Numbered from the stretch's first letter, positions 11,500 through 23,458 are shown. The stretch: 64,000 bases of DNA from Pseudoips prasinana (GCA_951640165.1 OX621260.1:15084001-15148000), one strand, 5' to 3'. Translations and numbers: made by a program. The notes: generated from the letters alone by a model not told the origin.

Positions 11500-11950
11500 C
11501 ATGGTTTTTTTTTATTCAATTTTACGGCCTTGGCTTCTTTGGCCTTATTAGCCTTCAGTAAAATATATTTTTATTTCATTTATTGGTCAATGTCCTGTAA
11601 AGTCCGTCACAGTCAAGTCGTACATTGTCCTTGTTCTACCCCAGTAAAGCAGTGGAGACTTTACTAGAGGTTTATTATGTAGTTTTAGGGACAACACAGA
11701 AAATCGCAATTCACGGCATTATGGCACTTTCCTCCACTTGTAATGTACACAAGTGGAGGAAAGTGCCAGAATGCCGTGAATTGCGATTTTCTGTGTTGTC
11801 TCTGAAACTACATATAAATAAGTCCATGATGTTATGTCTAAAAATCCACTATATTTATACATAAAAACTCGAAATTACACCAGTTTTTGAAAATGAAACA
11901 ATGCCCCGATGCGTCTTTTTCCGCGGTGGCGCCATAACTCTCCAGGACAT
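11500..11950 (-). repeat. Interspersed repeat G with a long internal hairpin
   Basis: Inverted relative to 5200-5580. Contains the foldback at 11684-11809 (separate entry). Confidence 0.65.
11684..11809. repeat. Near-perfect 60-base inverted repeat
   Basis: Arms of about 60 bases: the left reads GACAACACAGAAAATCGCAA onward to CCTCCACTTGTA, the right is its complement from TACACAAGTGGAGG to TTTTCTGTGTTGTC, with only a few mismatches and a centre of about 3 bases. The related copy at 5200-5580 has only one arm. Confidence 0.85.
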
Positions 11951-12389
11951 GTTAACAAGTGTGCTGGCTAGTTTGAGGGACGGAACCACACTTGCACTTG
12001 CACCTCCACACTGCCCAAACTCGTATACTAACGCCAAAATATCAGTACGATTCCAAGCAATTTGTAGACTTAGCGCTAATTACCTCAAATCTTGTATATT
12101 CTAACTAAATACATACATTACATCGTAACTAAACAAGCTAAACAAATCATGTTTGTATAAATCTTGTATTAATATTACCTACCCACTTATATTACCTACA
12201 CATGGTCGTGTTCCGTGAAATATTGTTAGTTTGTTACCGTCCTACGTAACAGTAACCCAATAATGATTAAATTTCCCTGAGGGATGAGGGTTGTTACACA
12301 AGTCTCCAAGAGGAGTTGTGGGAATAACTGCCTATATAGCTTTTGGTCGCGACATGTCCTGGTACAATTAGATAGTAGACATTCAAAAT

Positions 12390-12430
12390 AAAATAAAAAA
12401 AACCGGCCAAGTGCGAGTCGGACTCGCGCA
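12390..12430 (+). repeat. Lepidopteran repeat end (CCGGCCAAGTGCGAGTCGG)
   Basis: The phrase AACCGGCCAAGTGCGAGTCG is a widespread moth repeat terminus; inverted at 15120-15160. Confidence 0.65.
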
Positions 12431-13125
12431 CGAAGTTTCATGATACTTTCACGGTACTTCTGTAACGCATTAGTGGTTCGCACCAGCACAAAATATGCAT
12501 TGGAGTTTCCTCTGATTCTTGGCAGAATCTGCAAATTGTGCCGTCGACCAACTTTAGGTTGTATGTGCTTATTCAACTTGTAGTGTCCGGTGAGGATTCG
12601 AGTTACTGCACATGTTTAGTAACATTTGAATTCAAGTAATTCTTTCGACATTTTTTGAAGTTATACTTCTTTTGGCGCGATGGAGAAAAATGATGAGAGT
12701 GAATTTTTACGATGCGCGCGCACACCGACACCAAAAAATTTAACAGCATGAAGTTAGTTCTAGGTGGTATGAGAGTGAATATTTACGATGCGCGCGCATC
12801 GTAAAAATAACAGCATGACGTTATTTCTAGGTGGTATGAAAATTGATAACTATGTTCAAGTTGTATATTAAGAAGTATAACTTCTAACGCGTGTACATAA
12901 GTACACACAAGTTTTTTTTTTGTTGTAGCCCCTGATAGCCGCCTTTGTCAAATATCAAAATAAAAAATTCTTTATTCTGTAAAAATTTTACATTTATGTG
13001 GAATCGTCATATTTTTTTACCCTACCGTGCAGTGCATGACGTGGCAGCTACTGAGAAACACTGCCAGAAAACTCTTTCTCTCTTTGAGTGTAGAGATCCA
13101 GATGAGAATTTTCACTTTGGGTCTA
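12430..13125. other. Unassigned, with a duplicated short segment
   Basis: GAGAGTGAATTTTTACGATG near 12700 and GAGAGTGAATATTTACGATG near 12770 begin two related 70-base units, both containing CGATGCGCGCGCAC/T and ACAGCATGAAGTTA/ACAGCATGACGTTA. No gene seen. Confidence 0.5.
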
Positions 13126-13129
13126 AGTA

Positions 13130-13870
13130 ACGAACATACCGCCAGGTGGTTTTCGGCCCATGTAGAATATCGGGGCCACACCATACCATACCGTGGGTGT
13201 CGTAAAAGGCGACTAAGGGATACACCAGGTAGTCCAGCAGCAGCGTCACCTGTGTACTAACTAGAGATGTAAAATGACTGAATATGACTAGTCACAATTA
13301 TCATAAACCTTAAATGACCGGTCATTTACTGTCAAATTCAGTCAATTTGACTCAAATATTATTGTCTATTCTCGACTACCACCCAATTATTTATTTATTT
13401 AGGAACCCAATTTATATGCAAGTTTAAATGAAGCAACGCTTTATTTTCTATTATATCATGAGAGGATAAGACGACATCAAAGACGATGCGCGAGGCGATG
13501 CGACATTGCCATTTTGTCTTAAATGCACGCATGATTAGAAATGTTGAAGGATTAACACTATATGATAATACTATAAGTCATAAAAACCGTTCCTTTTAGA
13601 AGTTGAAGACTTTTATCAACGACAAAAAGTTAAAAGGTACTAAAATATAACTGAAATCAAATTGACTGAAAATGACCATTTTTGATCAATTTGACCGTAA
13701 ATGACAGTCAGTCTAATTCAGTCACTTTAGTCATTTTCAACACTAGTACTAACTACCAACTCACTGCGGGACTACGGCAAATCCCTCCAAATGGCAACCT
13801 TGGAAACCTTTGTGGGAGCCCTATCTCCAGCAGTGGACGATATCAGTCTGATGATGATGATGAACGAACA
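13130..13870 (+). repeat. LINE 3'-end-type repeat interrupted by a hAT MITE
   Basis: CCGCCAGGTGGTTTTCGGCC, CCATACCGTGGGTGTCG and GTAAAAGGCGACTAAGGG before the MITE, and CTCACTGCGGGACTACGG plus CCAGCAGTGGACGATATCAG after it, form one repeat (related piece at 20335-20440). Confidence 0.65.
13262..13745. mobile_element. Non-autonomous hAT element (484 bases)
   Basis: Termini TAGAGATGTAAAATGACT and (inverted) TAGTGTTGAAAATGACT; exact 8-base target duplication GTACTAAC at 13254-13261 and 13746-13753. TIR form and duplication length are those of the hAT superfamily. No transposase frame. Multiple internal ATGACTGAA/TTCAGTCAT-like motifs lie near both ends. Confidence 0.88.
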
Positions 13871-13944
13871 AACCATTTTACATTTTCTACTGGTATTTCC
13901 TTTAACGACTTAGATATATATTTGTTTCCCACAACGATGATATC

Positions 13945-14115
13945 ATTTTCCGTAGAATCGCACGCTTACTGTCGTTTAGGGTTCTGTACCCAAAGGGTAA
14001 GACTGAACCCTTTTAATAAGACTCCGCTGTCATTCTGTTCGTCTGTCACCAAGCTGTATCTCATGAACCGTGATAGTAAGACAGAATTTTTGCAGATGAT
14101 GTATTTCAATGTTGC
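13945..14115 (+). repeat. Lepidopteran interspersed repeat
   Basis: GTTTAGGGTTCTGTACCCAA, TCATTCTGTTCGTCTGTCAC and CTCATGAACCGTGATAG are standard phrases of a moth repeat also seen at 6300-6960. Confidence 0.6.
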
Positions 14116-14245
14116 CGCTGCAACAACAAATACTAAAAAAAAATAATAAAAAAAATAATTAATTAAAAGTAACACACTGCCATCTGATCTCAAAATAGGC
14201 AGAGCCTTTACTATGACCATCAGACAACTGATAAACATACTGATA

Positions 14246-14668
14246 CAACATGTAACTTAATTAACGCACATCCTGAAAAGAGTTTGTTCAGAATCGTTTA
14301 CTACTTTACTGAATCGATTTATATCATTTTTAATATAAGTAATTTTTTATTCCAAAATAATTAAAACTACGGAAATTATTGTCATATTAAGGGTTAATAT
14401 GACAGTTAGTTACAGTTAAAACAAATTGAAATGGACCGTAAGTTGTAAGTATTAGGACTTTTAAAATCGCAGTTTTATTTGTATTCATACAAATTCCATC
14501 ATTCAATACAAAGTAAACAAAAATAAACTTTATTTCAAGTAACTAATTTAGTAAATAACAATGCATATACATGTTAAACTAAAAATTCCCTGTATGTATG
14601 CTGATTACAACATAATATTCTAATTGGGGTGTTTGAGGGTGTGCATTAATTACGTTACATGTTTGTAT
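14246..14668 (+). mobile_element. MITE family F, full-length
   Basis: ATACAACATGTAACTTAATT start and TTAATTACGTTACATG end are inverted copies; body as in other F copies. Confidence 0.8.
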
Positions 14669-14679
14669 ATGTATTTCTA

Positions 14680-14825
14680 AATACATACATATTATAGATA
14701 AATTACATCCAGACACAGAACAAATAATCGTGTTCATCACACAGATATTTGTCTCGGGTGGGAATCGAATCCACGACGTCTGGCTTAGCAGTTAGGGTCA
14801 CTAACCACTAGAACAACAGGCCAGT
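14680..14825 (-). repeat. SINE family S4
   Basis: Minus-strand head with GCTAAGCCAGACGTCGTGGA and TTCGATTCCCACCCGAGACA; followed by the TCTGGATGTAATTTATC body. Confidence 0.7.
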
Positions 14826-14859
14826 CAAATAATAACAAACGTGATTTTATTGCCGTTAT

Positions 14860-15160
14860 TATAGACTATCTGTGCCCTGTGGTTTTACCCGCGTTAAATT
14901 TCAAAAATTATCACAGCTTTTCCCCCGTAGATGATAGCGTGATAATATGTAGCCTATATGTTGGCCCGACTTCTTAGTAATACTCATGCAAAATTTGAAG
15001 TGAATCCATGCGGCACTTTTTGAGTTTAGCCCGGACATACATACAGACAAACAGACACACAGACAAAAATTCTTAAAACGTCCTACGATTTTATTATATG
15101 TATAGATAATGGTACGAAACCATTCGTGCGGGACTCCGACTCGCACTTGGCCGGTTTTTA
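14860..15160 (-). repeat. H1-related repeat with CCGGCCAAGTGCGAGTCGG end
   Basis: GATAGCGTGATAATATGTAG, TTTTGAGTTTAGCCCGGACA and the phrase CGACTCGCACTTGGCCGG; the first part recurs at 53042-53380. Confidence 0.65.
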
Positions 15161-15590
15161 ATTATCATGAGAGTAAATAGGTAAATTGTAGGGACATACG
15201 TCAAGTAGTGATTATAAAATTATTATTGTCAATTATGTTATTGGTAGGCATATTTATTAAATTTATTTATTTAAGTTTATTGACCAAAACTTTGGATATA
15301 ATATTGGATATTTAGTAGGAGTCACCAATTCAGTGAGACTAATAAATTAGTAGAAGGAGTAAAAAATCAGAAGCCAGTTAACATGTAAAATTATTTTATT
15401 TCTTGACTTATATTTGAAGTTATATATCTTTTTTAAACGTCACTCACTATCATAAACAATTTGTAGAAAGTAGGTTTTATACTGTAGTTGTTGCCACTAC
15501 AGATATAATATTTATATGTATTTAAGTATTTATGTAATTATTAGTATGTATGTGTATTATAGACCTACACACATTATTATGGTTTTCTAA
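15160..15590. other. AT-rich DNA without recognised features
   Basis: No frame, repeat match or structure seen. Confidence 0.35.
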
Positions 15591-15939
15591 ATTTTCTCCT
15601 GTCGCGGGTCTGCTGGAAGAAATTTCTTGTGAAATAAGCAGTACCTTTGTACTTATCATTTCTTCGTACTTGTATCAATTTATCGTCTGTTTTGTGTGTA
15701 CAAAAATTAATAAATAAAACTGTACAAAGGCGGACATAATGCCAAAGACATTCCCTCGTCGACGTGGGTTGTCGTCGCGTCGGTTTGAATTATGCAGAAA
15801 ATATCGGCAGGTTCACTATAGATAATCAGATATAATTATAATAAAAATAAATAAAACAATTAAATATCTTGAGACAACTAACACGTTACGTGGCTATCAG
15901 ATCCCAAACTAGACAGACACCAACTGATAAATATACTTA

Positions 15940-16300
15940 TATTAGCTATGCCTCGCGATTTTACCGGCATTAAACTTAACAAATTATGCCCATAGGTTTA
16001 CGGATATGTAAGCTACATTACTACAAAGTTTCATCAAAACTCATTCAGTAGTTTTTACGTACATGGATGTAATGCGAATTTTTGCTCGAAGGAATTTTTG
16101 TAAGTATGGACTCACAAACTGTCGCATTTATAATATTAAGCATGATAGTTCTAAATATGATACTAAATATAATCTGGGTGCAATTTGTCTATAAATATAT
16201 AGATAAATTACACCCAGACACACAACAAAAAATTGCGTTCATCACACAAAGATCTGTGGGGATCGAATCCACAACATCTGCTCAACGAATAAAACTAAAC
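15940..16300. repeat. H1-like fragment and SINE S4 fragment
   Basis: 15945-16085 reads like an H1-class end (GCCTCGCGATTTTACCGGCA, TTTCATCAAAACTCATTCAG). 16190-16290 is a minus-strand S4 SINE piece (ATAGATAAATTACACCCAGA). Confidence 0.5.
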
Positions 16301-16429
16301 AGTGTGTCAAATATAAAATAAAAAGATTATCAATATACTTTTTCCTTTCCAAATATTTTTTCTACATATTTCACAAACTTATGTTTTTTAATTTGTTCAT
16401 TTTTATGGAACATGAAGACGATCTCTCTT

Positions 16430-16650
16430 TCTTTATCGTATGGACAGTGGTTACCCTGGTGACAGAGTTGTTAAAGCCACCAAGGGGGGCTCTGACATGG
16501 CTTATCGACGGTTACGACAACAACTGGGATCAACAGCTTAACGTGCCCTCCGTGCAGGGAGACTCGAATTCGAACCAGTTTGACAGTCCCCCATCCATAG
16601 ACTTACACGCGTGCATAGGTGCTTCACCGAGCTATAAGGCGACTACCTAC
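16430..16650 (+). repeat. Interspersed repeat I
   Basis: GTGGTTACCCTGGTGACAGA, GTTGTTAAAGCC, CTGACATGGCTTA, GCTTAACGTGCCCTCC; copies at 26752-26900, 43915-44090, 48318-48560 and, inverted, 54150-54330. Open frames within it are not genes. Confidence 0.75.
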
Positions 16651-17124
16651 ACCCACCACACCCTACACGTGTAATCGGAATACCTACGTGAGTGCGAAAG
16701 CCATATCATCGAATTTTGTTTCTCTGCAAACCTTTCAACGACATCTCTATACTGCGACGCCTTGTTTAATCGACGTCTTTTCACTGCGATGTTTCGTACC
16801 ATCGAAAACTACTGCGTACGATTTTACTGCGAAAATAGCAGGGAATACTTCCGTGGAATCACACGTGGAGCGCTGCAAGGCCAAAATATTTACAAATAGT
16901 GCATAAATCTGGAATTGTTTTGAAACAGTAATTTATTGTTTTCCAAAACATACAACCCACAACAAAAGTTCTAGCTAATAACCTATTTAAACAACATATA
17001 ATTAGTAACATTCCGTAAACATTCCTTTTGTAATGATAATAATTATGAAAATCGGTCTTACCAAGAAAACAAAAAATGCGTAACATAAATACAAAACAAA
17101 TGAAGTAGATTTATTGTTTTAAAG

Positions 17125-17318
17125 ATAATTCCCGCACTAGGCAATATAATCCCAGTGTCGCGGGGTAATTTACAAACATATAATAGACGGACTCAAATTA
17201 CATCCAGACTCAGAACAACTATTCATGGGTCCCACAAATAATTGTCCGGCGCGGGACTCGAACCCGCGACACGAAGCGGCGAGGCCACTGTCTTAGCCGC
17301 TGTGCCACACGTGCAGTC
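17125..17318 (-). repeat. SINE family S2, full-length
   Basis: Minus head with GCGGCTAAGACAGTGG and CGCGGGTTCGAGTCCCGCGC. Confidence 0.75.
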
Positions 17319-17939
17319 AAAATTGGAAGCTTCCTTATTTTGAAGTCGATTTAAGAAACAATTTCCAATGAATTATTCGTTTTCCACTTAAGACTTAAGT
17401 GAAAATAAATAGCGCGCGTAAACGGCTAATACTTGATATTCTTTCTAGTGCACGAAACATGATACACTTGTTATAATAGTTAATTACAATAATTATTGCC
17501 TCTGACTATAAAGTGTGCATTGTGCTGATCAGTCTGAATACAGATATAACAATATTCATGTGCATTATTTTCAAAGCATGATATTCAACAAGTTGTTCAT
17601 TTTGATTCTGGTCCTTAAGACACTTGAAATTAAAAAATGGCTAACAGAAAATGTTTCTACAATATTAACGAATTTTTAGAAAAGAGCCAAAAATTATAAC
17701 AATTTAAATAATTATAATTTTTTGTATTGTACCTAACTTTGATGTATACGCGTGTCATAACCTCTTATAATATAAATATTGTATATCCAAAACTGACTGT
17801 TTGATATTGTGTATACCGTGAAAAATGTAACCACTGTATTATTACTCAATCAGAACAATAAAGACGACTATTACTACCGCATAATAGTCTAACGCAAAAT
17901 ATTATGAAAATATAGTGTTAAAAATAAAAAAAGATAACG

Positions 17940-19700
17940 TAAAAGCTCCTATTAACGACCCCCTAAAAAGTGTACTCTATTAACGATCTAATTTTTAAAT
18001 CACTCATATTAGATATAATATAGGGTTCCAGGATGTGATACCTTAAAAATTAGTAATTTATTTTAGTTGGGCAGCAAAAAGAGTAAAGTTTATGTGTGTA
18101 AATAGCCAGTGAAAGAAATAATTTGAGAATGAGTGGGACGCACCTGAAATTGACGCACGTTTCATAGTGTCGCGTCTCCGGCCACGTAAGTACAGCTAAA
18201 TATTACTTAAGGAAAATAACACACTAAGAATGGATTGGTCTTCTTGCTATCACATAACAACTGTAATGTATATATTTGTTTTCTAAATTAACACTTGATA
18301 TAATACTTCTTATTAGTTTTTGTGTTATAAAATCATGTTTTAATTTAAGGCGGTAATAGAACCCGAATTTCAAAACTTGATACTAATAACGACCCATGGC
18401 GTTGTTAAATTTTGAGAACATTTAGTATTTTTAAATAATATCTTTTATAAACTACCTCATTCGATTTTACTTTTTTCTTGTTCAATTCTTAAAATTATTT
18501 TACTTCGTTAGCTCTATTAACGACACAGCTATTTCTTAAAGTTTTTGTGTAAAACTCGATTCAACGTTAGACAATATCCCTATTATTATAACGATATTAT
18601 ACTGTAAATAACCATTATTATCTGAATTAAAGACTAACTGAGCCTAAAAAAATATTATAGTAGTGAGATCAAATTTAACAGTATTCTATAAAACGGATAT
18701 TTTATCTGTTTATTATTAATTTAATTGGTCGCTAATAGAATCTTGTAACCTTCATACGTGATTCTATTACCGACTCACAGTTATGACGATATTTTTGGTA
18801 GTATTACAGTACACAAAAACAAAATGTATATTTTTGAACAAATTGGCTTATTTCTTGCTAACGTGACCTTTTGAGAGATTTTGTCACAGGCCATATTATT
18901 AATGTAAAATAATATTTGCTATCCAGTTTCATTCATGGCTTCATGGCATTGGGTATATTTCATATGTTTTCAAATCAAATAAAATGGCGGGACGGAATGA
19001 AGGCCATGTAACTTTTTAAATGTTCTTTCAAAGAATTAAATTCTATATCGTTGATTAATGCCTCAATCTCTCTGCTCCTAGCCTTATTAATCCCAAGCAT
19101 CTTGGGGTCGGCTTCTGTATTGAGTGAATTATAAATGTGTTATTATAAAATTAACCTATTATAAAGGTATTTTGTGATTGTATTACAGATAAAAATATTT
19201 TTGTTATTGAATTATAATATATAATTAGTATGTAGGTAATGAAAAAGTAAGCTTTTAATTATTTGAAGACTGTTTTCTGCGATTGGTTACATTTTTAATT
19301 AATCAAAATAACTAAGCGTTAAATAAATATGTTCATATTGTAATAATGGTGATCTCATAACTATTGTTATTATATAATAATATACCTTAAAAAACATTTT
19401 TTATTTTATTTAATAGTAGAGAAGAAGTGACATCTTCGTAGCGGTCGGTAAAAGAAGTAGAAAAATCGGTAATTGAATCTTGCCGCATACTATGGGTCGG
19501 TAATAGAATCAACTACTCTTTTGGATTAAATAATTATTTAGAAATTATTGCGTTATTGAATATTGAATTTAAGTACTGGATTACAAAGAATACTTTGTTG
19601 AGATTAAATAAAAATTATAACATCTTTTCTAACATAACAGCTTATATCTATTTTTTTAAGGTGAATCCTAAGACAGCTAAAATTGGCGGTAATAGGAGCT
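17940..19700. repeat. Iterated CTATTAACGAC / GTCGGTAATAG motif
   Basis: About eleven copies of the core YTATTAMCGAC in both orientations: 17949, 17976, 18350, 18383, 18513, 18727, 18762, 19442, 19467, 19496 and 19684. Several extend to GGTCGGTAATAGAATC. The DNA between them is not otherwise repeated. Confidence 0.75.
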
Positions 19701-19744
19701 TTTACGTTATATACTTATTAGGTACATATATTTTTAATTTTTAA

Positions 19745-20440
19745 CACTATCATCATCACGTCAGCCAAAGTACGTCCACAGCTGGACAAAAGACTCCTCA
19801 AAGAATGGGGGATATGCCATTATCGCCACGCTTGACAGACGGGTTGGCTATCTCAGTTTGATGGTCATCGTAATATATGTGGTAAAAAATACGTGGTAAA
19901 AATATATGTAGTAAAAATATAGCTAAAATTTAAAATTTCGATAATTAAACCTACACATGATCCTCTTGACAATAACTTAAATTAAGCTAGCTAAATATTG
20001 TTACTATAATAAAATAAATCTTATTGTAAATTATTTCCTACAATCCGTGTACCTTAATATCTATATGTACCTAGAAATAATTATAAATTAATTATATATT
20101 ACTACAAACATGTTCTGACTATTTACAAGCGCTTTTTTTAAGTCTACGTGAATTAAAACCCTTTTTATTTCTTTATTTTATTTTATATTTATTTATCGTT
20201 AACAGAAATACGCGGCTACCCCTTATCACGTCTCAGGTAGGATAAGGATGAGATGAGGTGATTATATTCTATGCCTTCACCATAATATTTTTATAATATT
20301 AATGTAAACTAATTTTAAGCATATGTTTCCACTCACTCTTACCTGGGTGGTTTTCGGCTCAGAAAGAATAACAGGACCTCCCATACCATCCCGTGGGTGT
20401 TGTAAAAGGCGCCTAGTTCACCGGCCACCACCATAACCCA
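19745..20440. repeat. LINE/SINE fragments inside the foldback
   Basis: 19749-19870 and 20215-20285 match the repeat at 27541-27780 (AAAGTACGTCCAC, GGGGATATGCCATTATCGCC); 19955-20185 is repeat N; 20335-20440 matches 13140-13230. Their position shows secondary insertions. Confidence 0.6.
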
Positions 20441-20894
20441 TTTCACGTAAGTTTAAGGATAAAGATTATAAGAATTTTTTTATTTTTTGTTTTTAACACT
20501 ATAGTTTCATAATATTTTTCGTTAGACTATTATGCGCTACTTAATGACCCAAATCTAAAATAATCGTCTACTAGAATATATTTTTTTGAAAATAATGCAC
20601 ATAAATATTCTTATATCTGTATTCAGACTGATCAGCACAACAAAGTGTACATAGTACCTACATTTTATAGTCAGAGACAATCATTATTGTAATTAACTAT
20701 TATATCAAGTGTATCATGTTTCGTGCACTTGAATGAATATCAAGACGTACCCGTTTACGCATGCTACTTACTTTCACTTTAGTCTAAGTCGAAAACGAAT
20801 AATATATTGCAAATTCTTTATTGCACCAAATCAAAATATCACATCGTAACATGAATTGTCTTAAAACTGTGAGTTACAAACGGCGGTCTTATCG

Positions 20895-21577
20895 CTAATG
20901 TCAACTGCTCACCACATCCTGTGGGAGTGTGATCTCTGGCAAAATCAGCGTGATATTATGTTAAACAGCTTGCAACCAATATCTGGAGTAGTTTATTATA
21001 CGGAACAACTTCCGTGCGTTTAAGAGGCCTATTACAGTATTTGTAACAAAAACGGCCGTTTATGTTTTGAATGCACGATTTAGCTAAACAGCTATATTTC
21101 TAGTGTTGATAAGGTGTTATACAATTACGTTATTGCCTTTTCCACAATAATAATAGAACATATTTTGTATTTTTGATTCTATTTACGAGTTATGACATTT
21201 TTTCGATTGGCGGCGCTAGTGGACTGTAAAAGGCCCCTTAAGCGCTTTTGCCATACCTACTATTGGAATCAAATATAACAGCTCACTTAGGACCCATAAA
21301 TTGATCCTCGGTGCTTTTGCAGCTGGCTTCTCTAGTTGCAAATCTCTCATTTTATGAGGCTATAGCCTCTTTACATCATTCTGTCTCCCGCTTTGCTCTG
21401 GAGGGAAGTGGAACTATTCATTTTTTAACTCCTCCTTTTTTGTCTTTCTGATTAAATTCGTTGCGGGATCCAAGACAGTTAAAGCGATTCCCCGGGACAT
21501 GACTGAGCTTCACCGCTCAGGGTCATTTCATTGTGTGCCACTGTTGATCCTGGCTTACAGGAGTTGCAGTGCTGTGT
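20895..21577 (+). pseudogene. R1-like LINE 3' end, copy 1
   Basis: Starts inside the end of a reverse transcriptase ORF: the + strand encodes a TAHHILWECDLW-type zinc-knuckle motif (about 20902-20940) typical of R1-clade LINE ORF2 C-termini, then stops. The following 500 bases (GGCGGCGCTAGTGGACTGTA, TTATGAGGCTATAGCCTC, GGATCCAAGACAGTTAAAGC) are the 3' UTR, nearly identical to 22610-23150. Confidence 0.65.
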
Positions 21578-21607
21578 AAGAATGTCAATCTCTTCCAGAT
21601 TATCATA

Positions 21608-22552
21608 TTAACCCTGTACAGTCAAAAAAAATTGAAATGGACCGTAAGCCAAAGTAATAAGACTTTTAAAATCGCAGTTTTATTTGTATTCATACAAATT
21701 CCATCATTCAATACAAAATAAAGAAAAATAAACTTTATTCCAAGAAACGAATTTAGTAAATAACAATGCATATACATGTTAAATTAAAAATTCAGTGTAT
21801 GTCTTATGATTAAAATATAATATTCTAATTGGGGTGTTCAAGGGTGTGCGTTAATTACGTAACATGTTGTATATACTGAGATAAAAAAAAATTAGCATTA
21901 ACTGTCACGGCAATTTATGAAATTTATTGGAATGTTAGTGGCGCTACCTGTCGAAGATTGGTCGTACCAACTCAGAAACCTGCGTGGGCTGTATTATCGA
22001 GTAACATAGGCTGTATTCTATTTTTTATTATTACAGTTTACTAGCTGTACCGTGCCCGCGGTTTTACCCGTTGTTAATTACTATGTGTTTTGCCGTGGTA
22101 CCTACATATATAGGTACCACGGGGCACGGGTTTTGCGTCAAAAGAGTAACAAACATCCATATAATTATCTTTGCATCCATACTTACAATACGGGCCTGTT
22201 GGTGTGGTTGGCAAATGCTTGCTTTTCACGCCGAAGGTCGTGGGTTCAATTCCCACCCCGGACAGATATTTGTGTGCATGAACATGTCTGGGTGTAATTA
22301 CCTATATAAGTATGTATTTACAAAAAAAAAGTAGTAGATATATGTTGTATATCAGTTATCTGGTTTCCATAGTACAAGCTCTGCTTAGTTTGGGGTCAGA
22401 TGCCCCGAAAGCCCCAGGATATTATTATATTACAGGATATTAATCTTTCGCATTTATAATATTAGTAGGAAATATTCGTAAACAAGTTAACATGTATATG
22501 ATTTTACATGAAATATAATAGGCGATTTACTCTCGGCTAAAATTGTATAATA
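21608..22552. repeat. Composite block, inverted copy at 45466-46395
   Basis: MITE F remnant (21608-21877), a unique-looking middle (GCGCTACCTGTCGAAGATTG), a palindrome CGTGGTACCTACATATATAG around 22098, SINE S3 (22192-22442) and a tail ending CTCTCGGCTAAAATTGTATA appear in the same order, inverted, at 45466-46395. Confidence 0.8.
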
Positions 22553-22554
22553 TT

Positions 22555-23170
22555 GAGTTTCGTTACACATTGTCAACACTTGAAATATAGCTGTTTAGCT
22601 AAATCGTGCATTTGTCACAAAATCGGCCGTTTATGTTTTGAATGCACGATTTATCTAAACAGCTATATTTCAAGTGTTGATAAGGTGTTATACAATTACG
22701 TTATTGCCTTTTCCACAATAATAATAGAACATATTTTGTATTTTTGATTCTATTTACGAGTTATGACATTTTTTCGATTGGCGGCGCTAGTGGACTGTAA
22801 AAGGTCCCTTAAGCGCTTTTGCCATACCTACTATTGGAATCAAATATAACAGCTCACTTAGGACCCATAAATTGATCCTCGGTGCTTTTGCAGCTGGCTT
22901 CTCTAGTTGCAAATCTCTCATTTTATGAGGCTATAGCCTCTTTACATCATTCTGTCTCCCGCTTTGCTCTGGAGGGAAGTGGAACTATTCATTTTCTAAC
23001 TCCTCCTTTTTTGTCTTTCTGATTAAATTCGTTGCGGGATCCAAGACAGTTAAAGCGATTCCCCGGGACATGCCTGAGCTTCACCGCTCACGGTCATTTC
23101 ATTGTGTGCCACTATTGATCCTGGCTTACAGGAGTTGCAGTGCTGGGTAAGAGGGAGGGACTAGTCCCGA
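22555..23170 (+). pseudogene. R1-like LINE 3' end, copy 2
   Basis: Near-identical to 21035-21577 (direct orientation) with a few differences. At its start a short inverted repeat (AACACTTGAAATATAGCTG TTTAGC... and complement at 22655-22680) differs from copy 1. Ends in an A-run (about 23174). Confidence 0.65.
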
Positions 23171-23220
23171 TTTAAAAAAAAAACTAATGTCAATCTCTTC
23201 CAGACGACCGTGGATGAACC

Positions 23221-23420
23221 NNNNNNNNNNNNNNNNNNNNNNNNNNNNNNNNNNNNNNNNNNNNNNNNNNNNNNNNNNNNNNNNNNNNNNNNNNNNNNNN
23301 NNNNNNNNNNNNNNNNNNNNNNNNNNNNNNNNNNNNNNNNNNNNNNNNNNNNNNNNNNNNNNNNNNNNNNNNNNNNNNNNNNNNNNNNNNNNNNNNNNNN
23401 NNNNNNNNNNNNNNNNNNNN
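23221..23420. other. Assembly gap (200 N)
   Basis: Exactly 200 undefined bases; frames spanning it are meaningless. It separates an R1-like 3' end (+ strand) from the ORF1 of a LINE on the opposite strand. Confidence 0.99.
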
Positions 23421-23458
23421 TTATCTGTACGCACCTTAGACTAGCCATTAGTGCTGGT

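Larger units (their letters stand above)
17371..20808. mobile_element. Large foldback element (about 3.4 kb)
   Basis: Outer ends are inverted copies: CGTTTTCCACTTAAGACTTA ... AGTGCACGAAACATGATACAC at 17378-17470 against the complement at 20700-20800; a further inner pair, CGCATAATAGTCTAACG (17879) against CGTTAGACTATTATGCG (20520). The interior (17935-19710) begins and ends with AACGTAAAAGCTCCTATTA and its complement and has no open frame above 62 codons. A shortened relative lies at 43079-43500. Class unknown; no transposase seen. Confidence 0.7.

Noticed and set aside
16082..16321. 79-codon plus frame with a hydrophobic start
   Set aside because: Second half is SINE S4 sequence; no support as a gene.
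17371..20808. CRISPR-like interpretation of the iterated motif
   Set aside because: Motif copies are irregularly spaced, in both orientations, and lie in an insect transposon; there is no repeat-spacer order.
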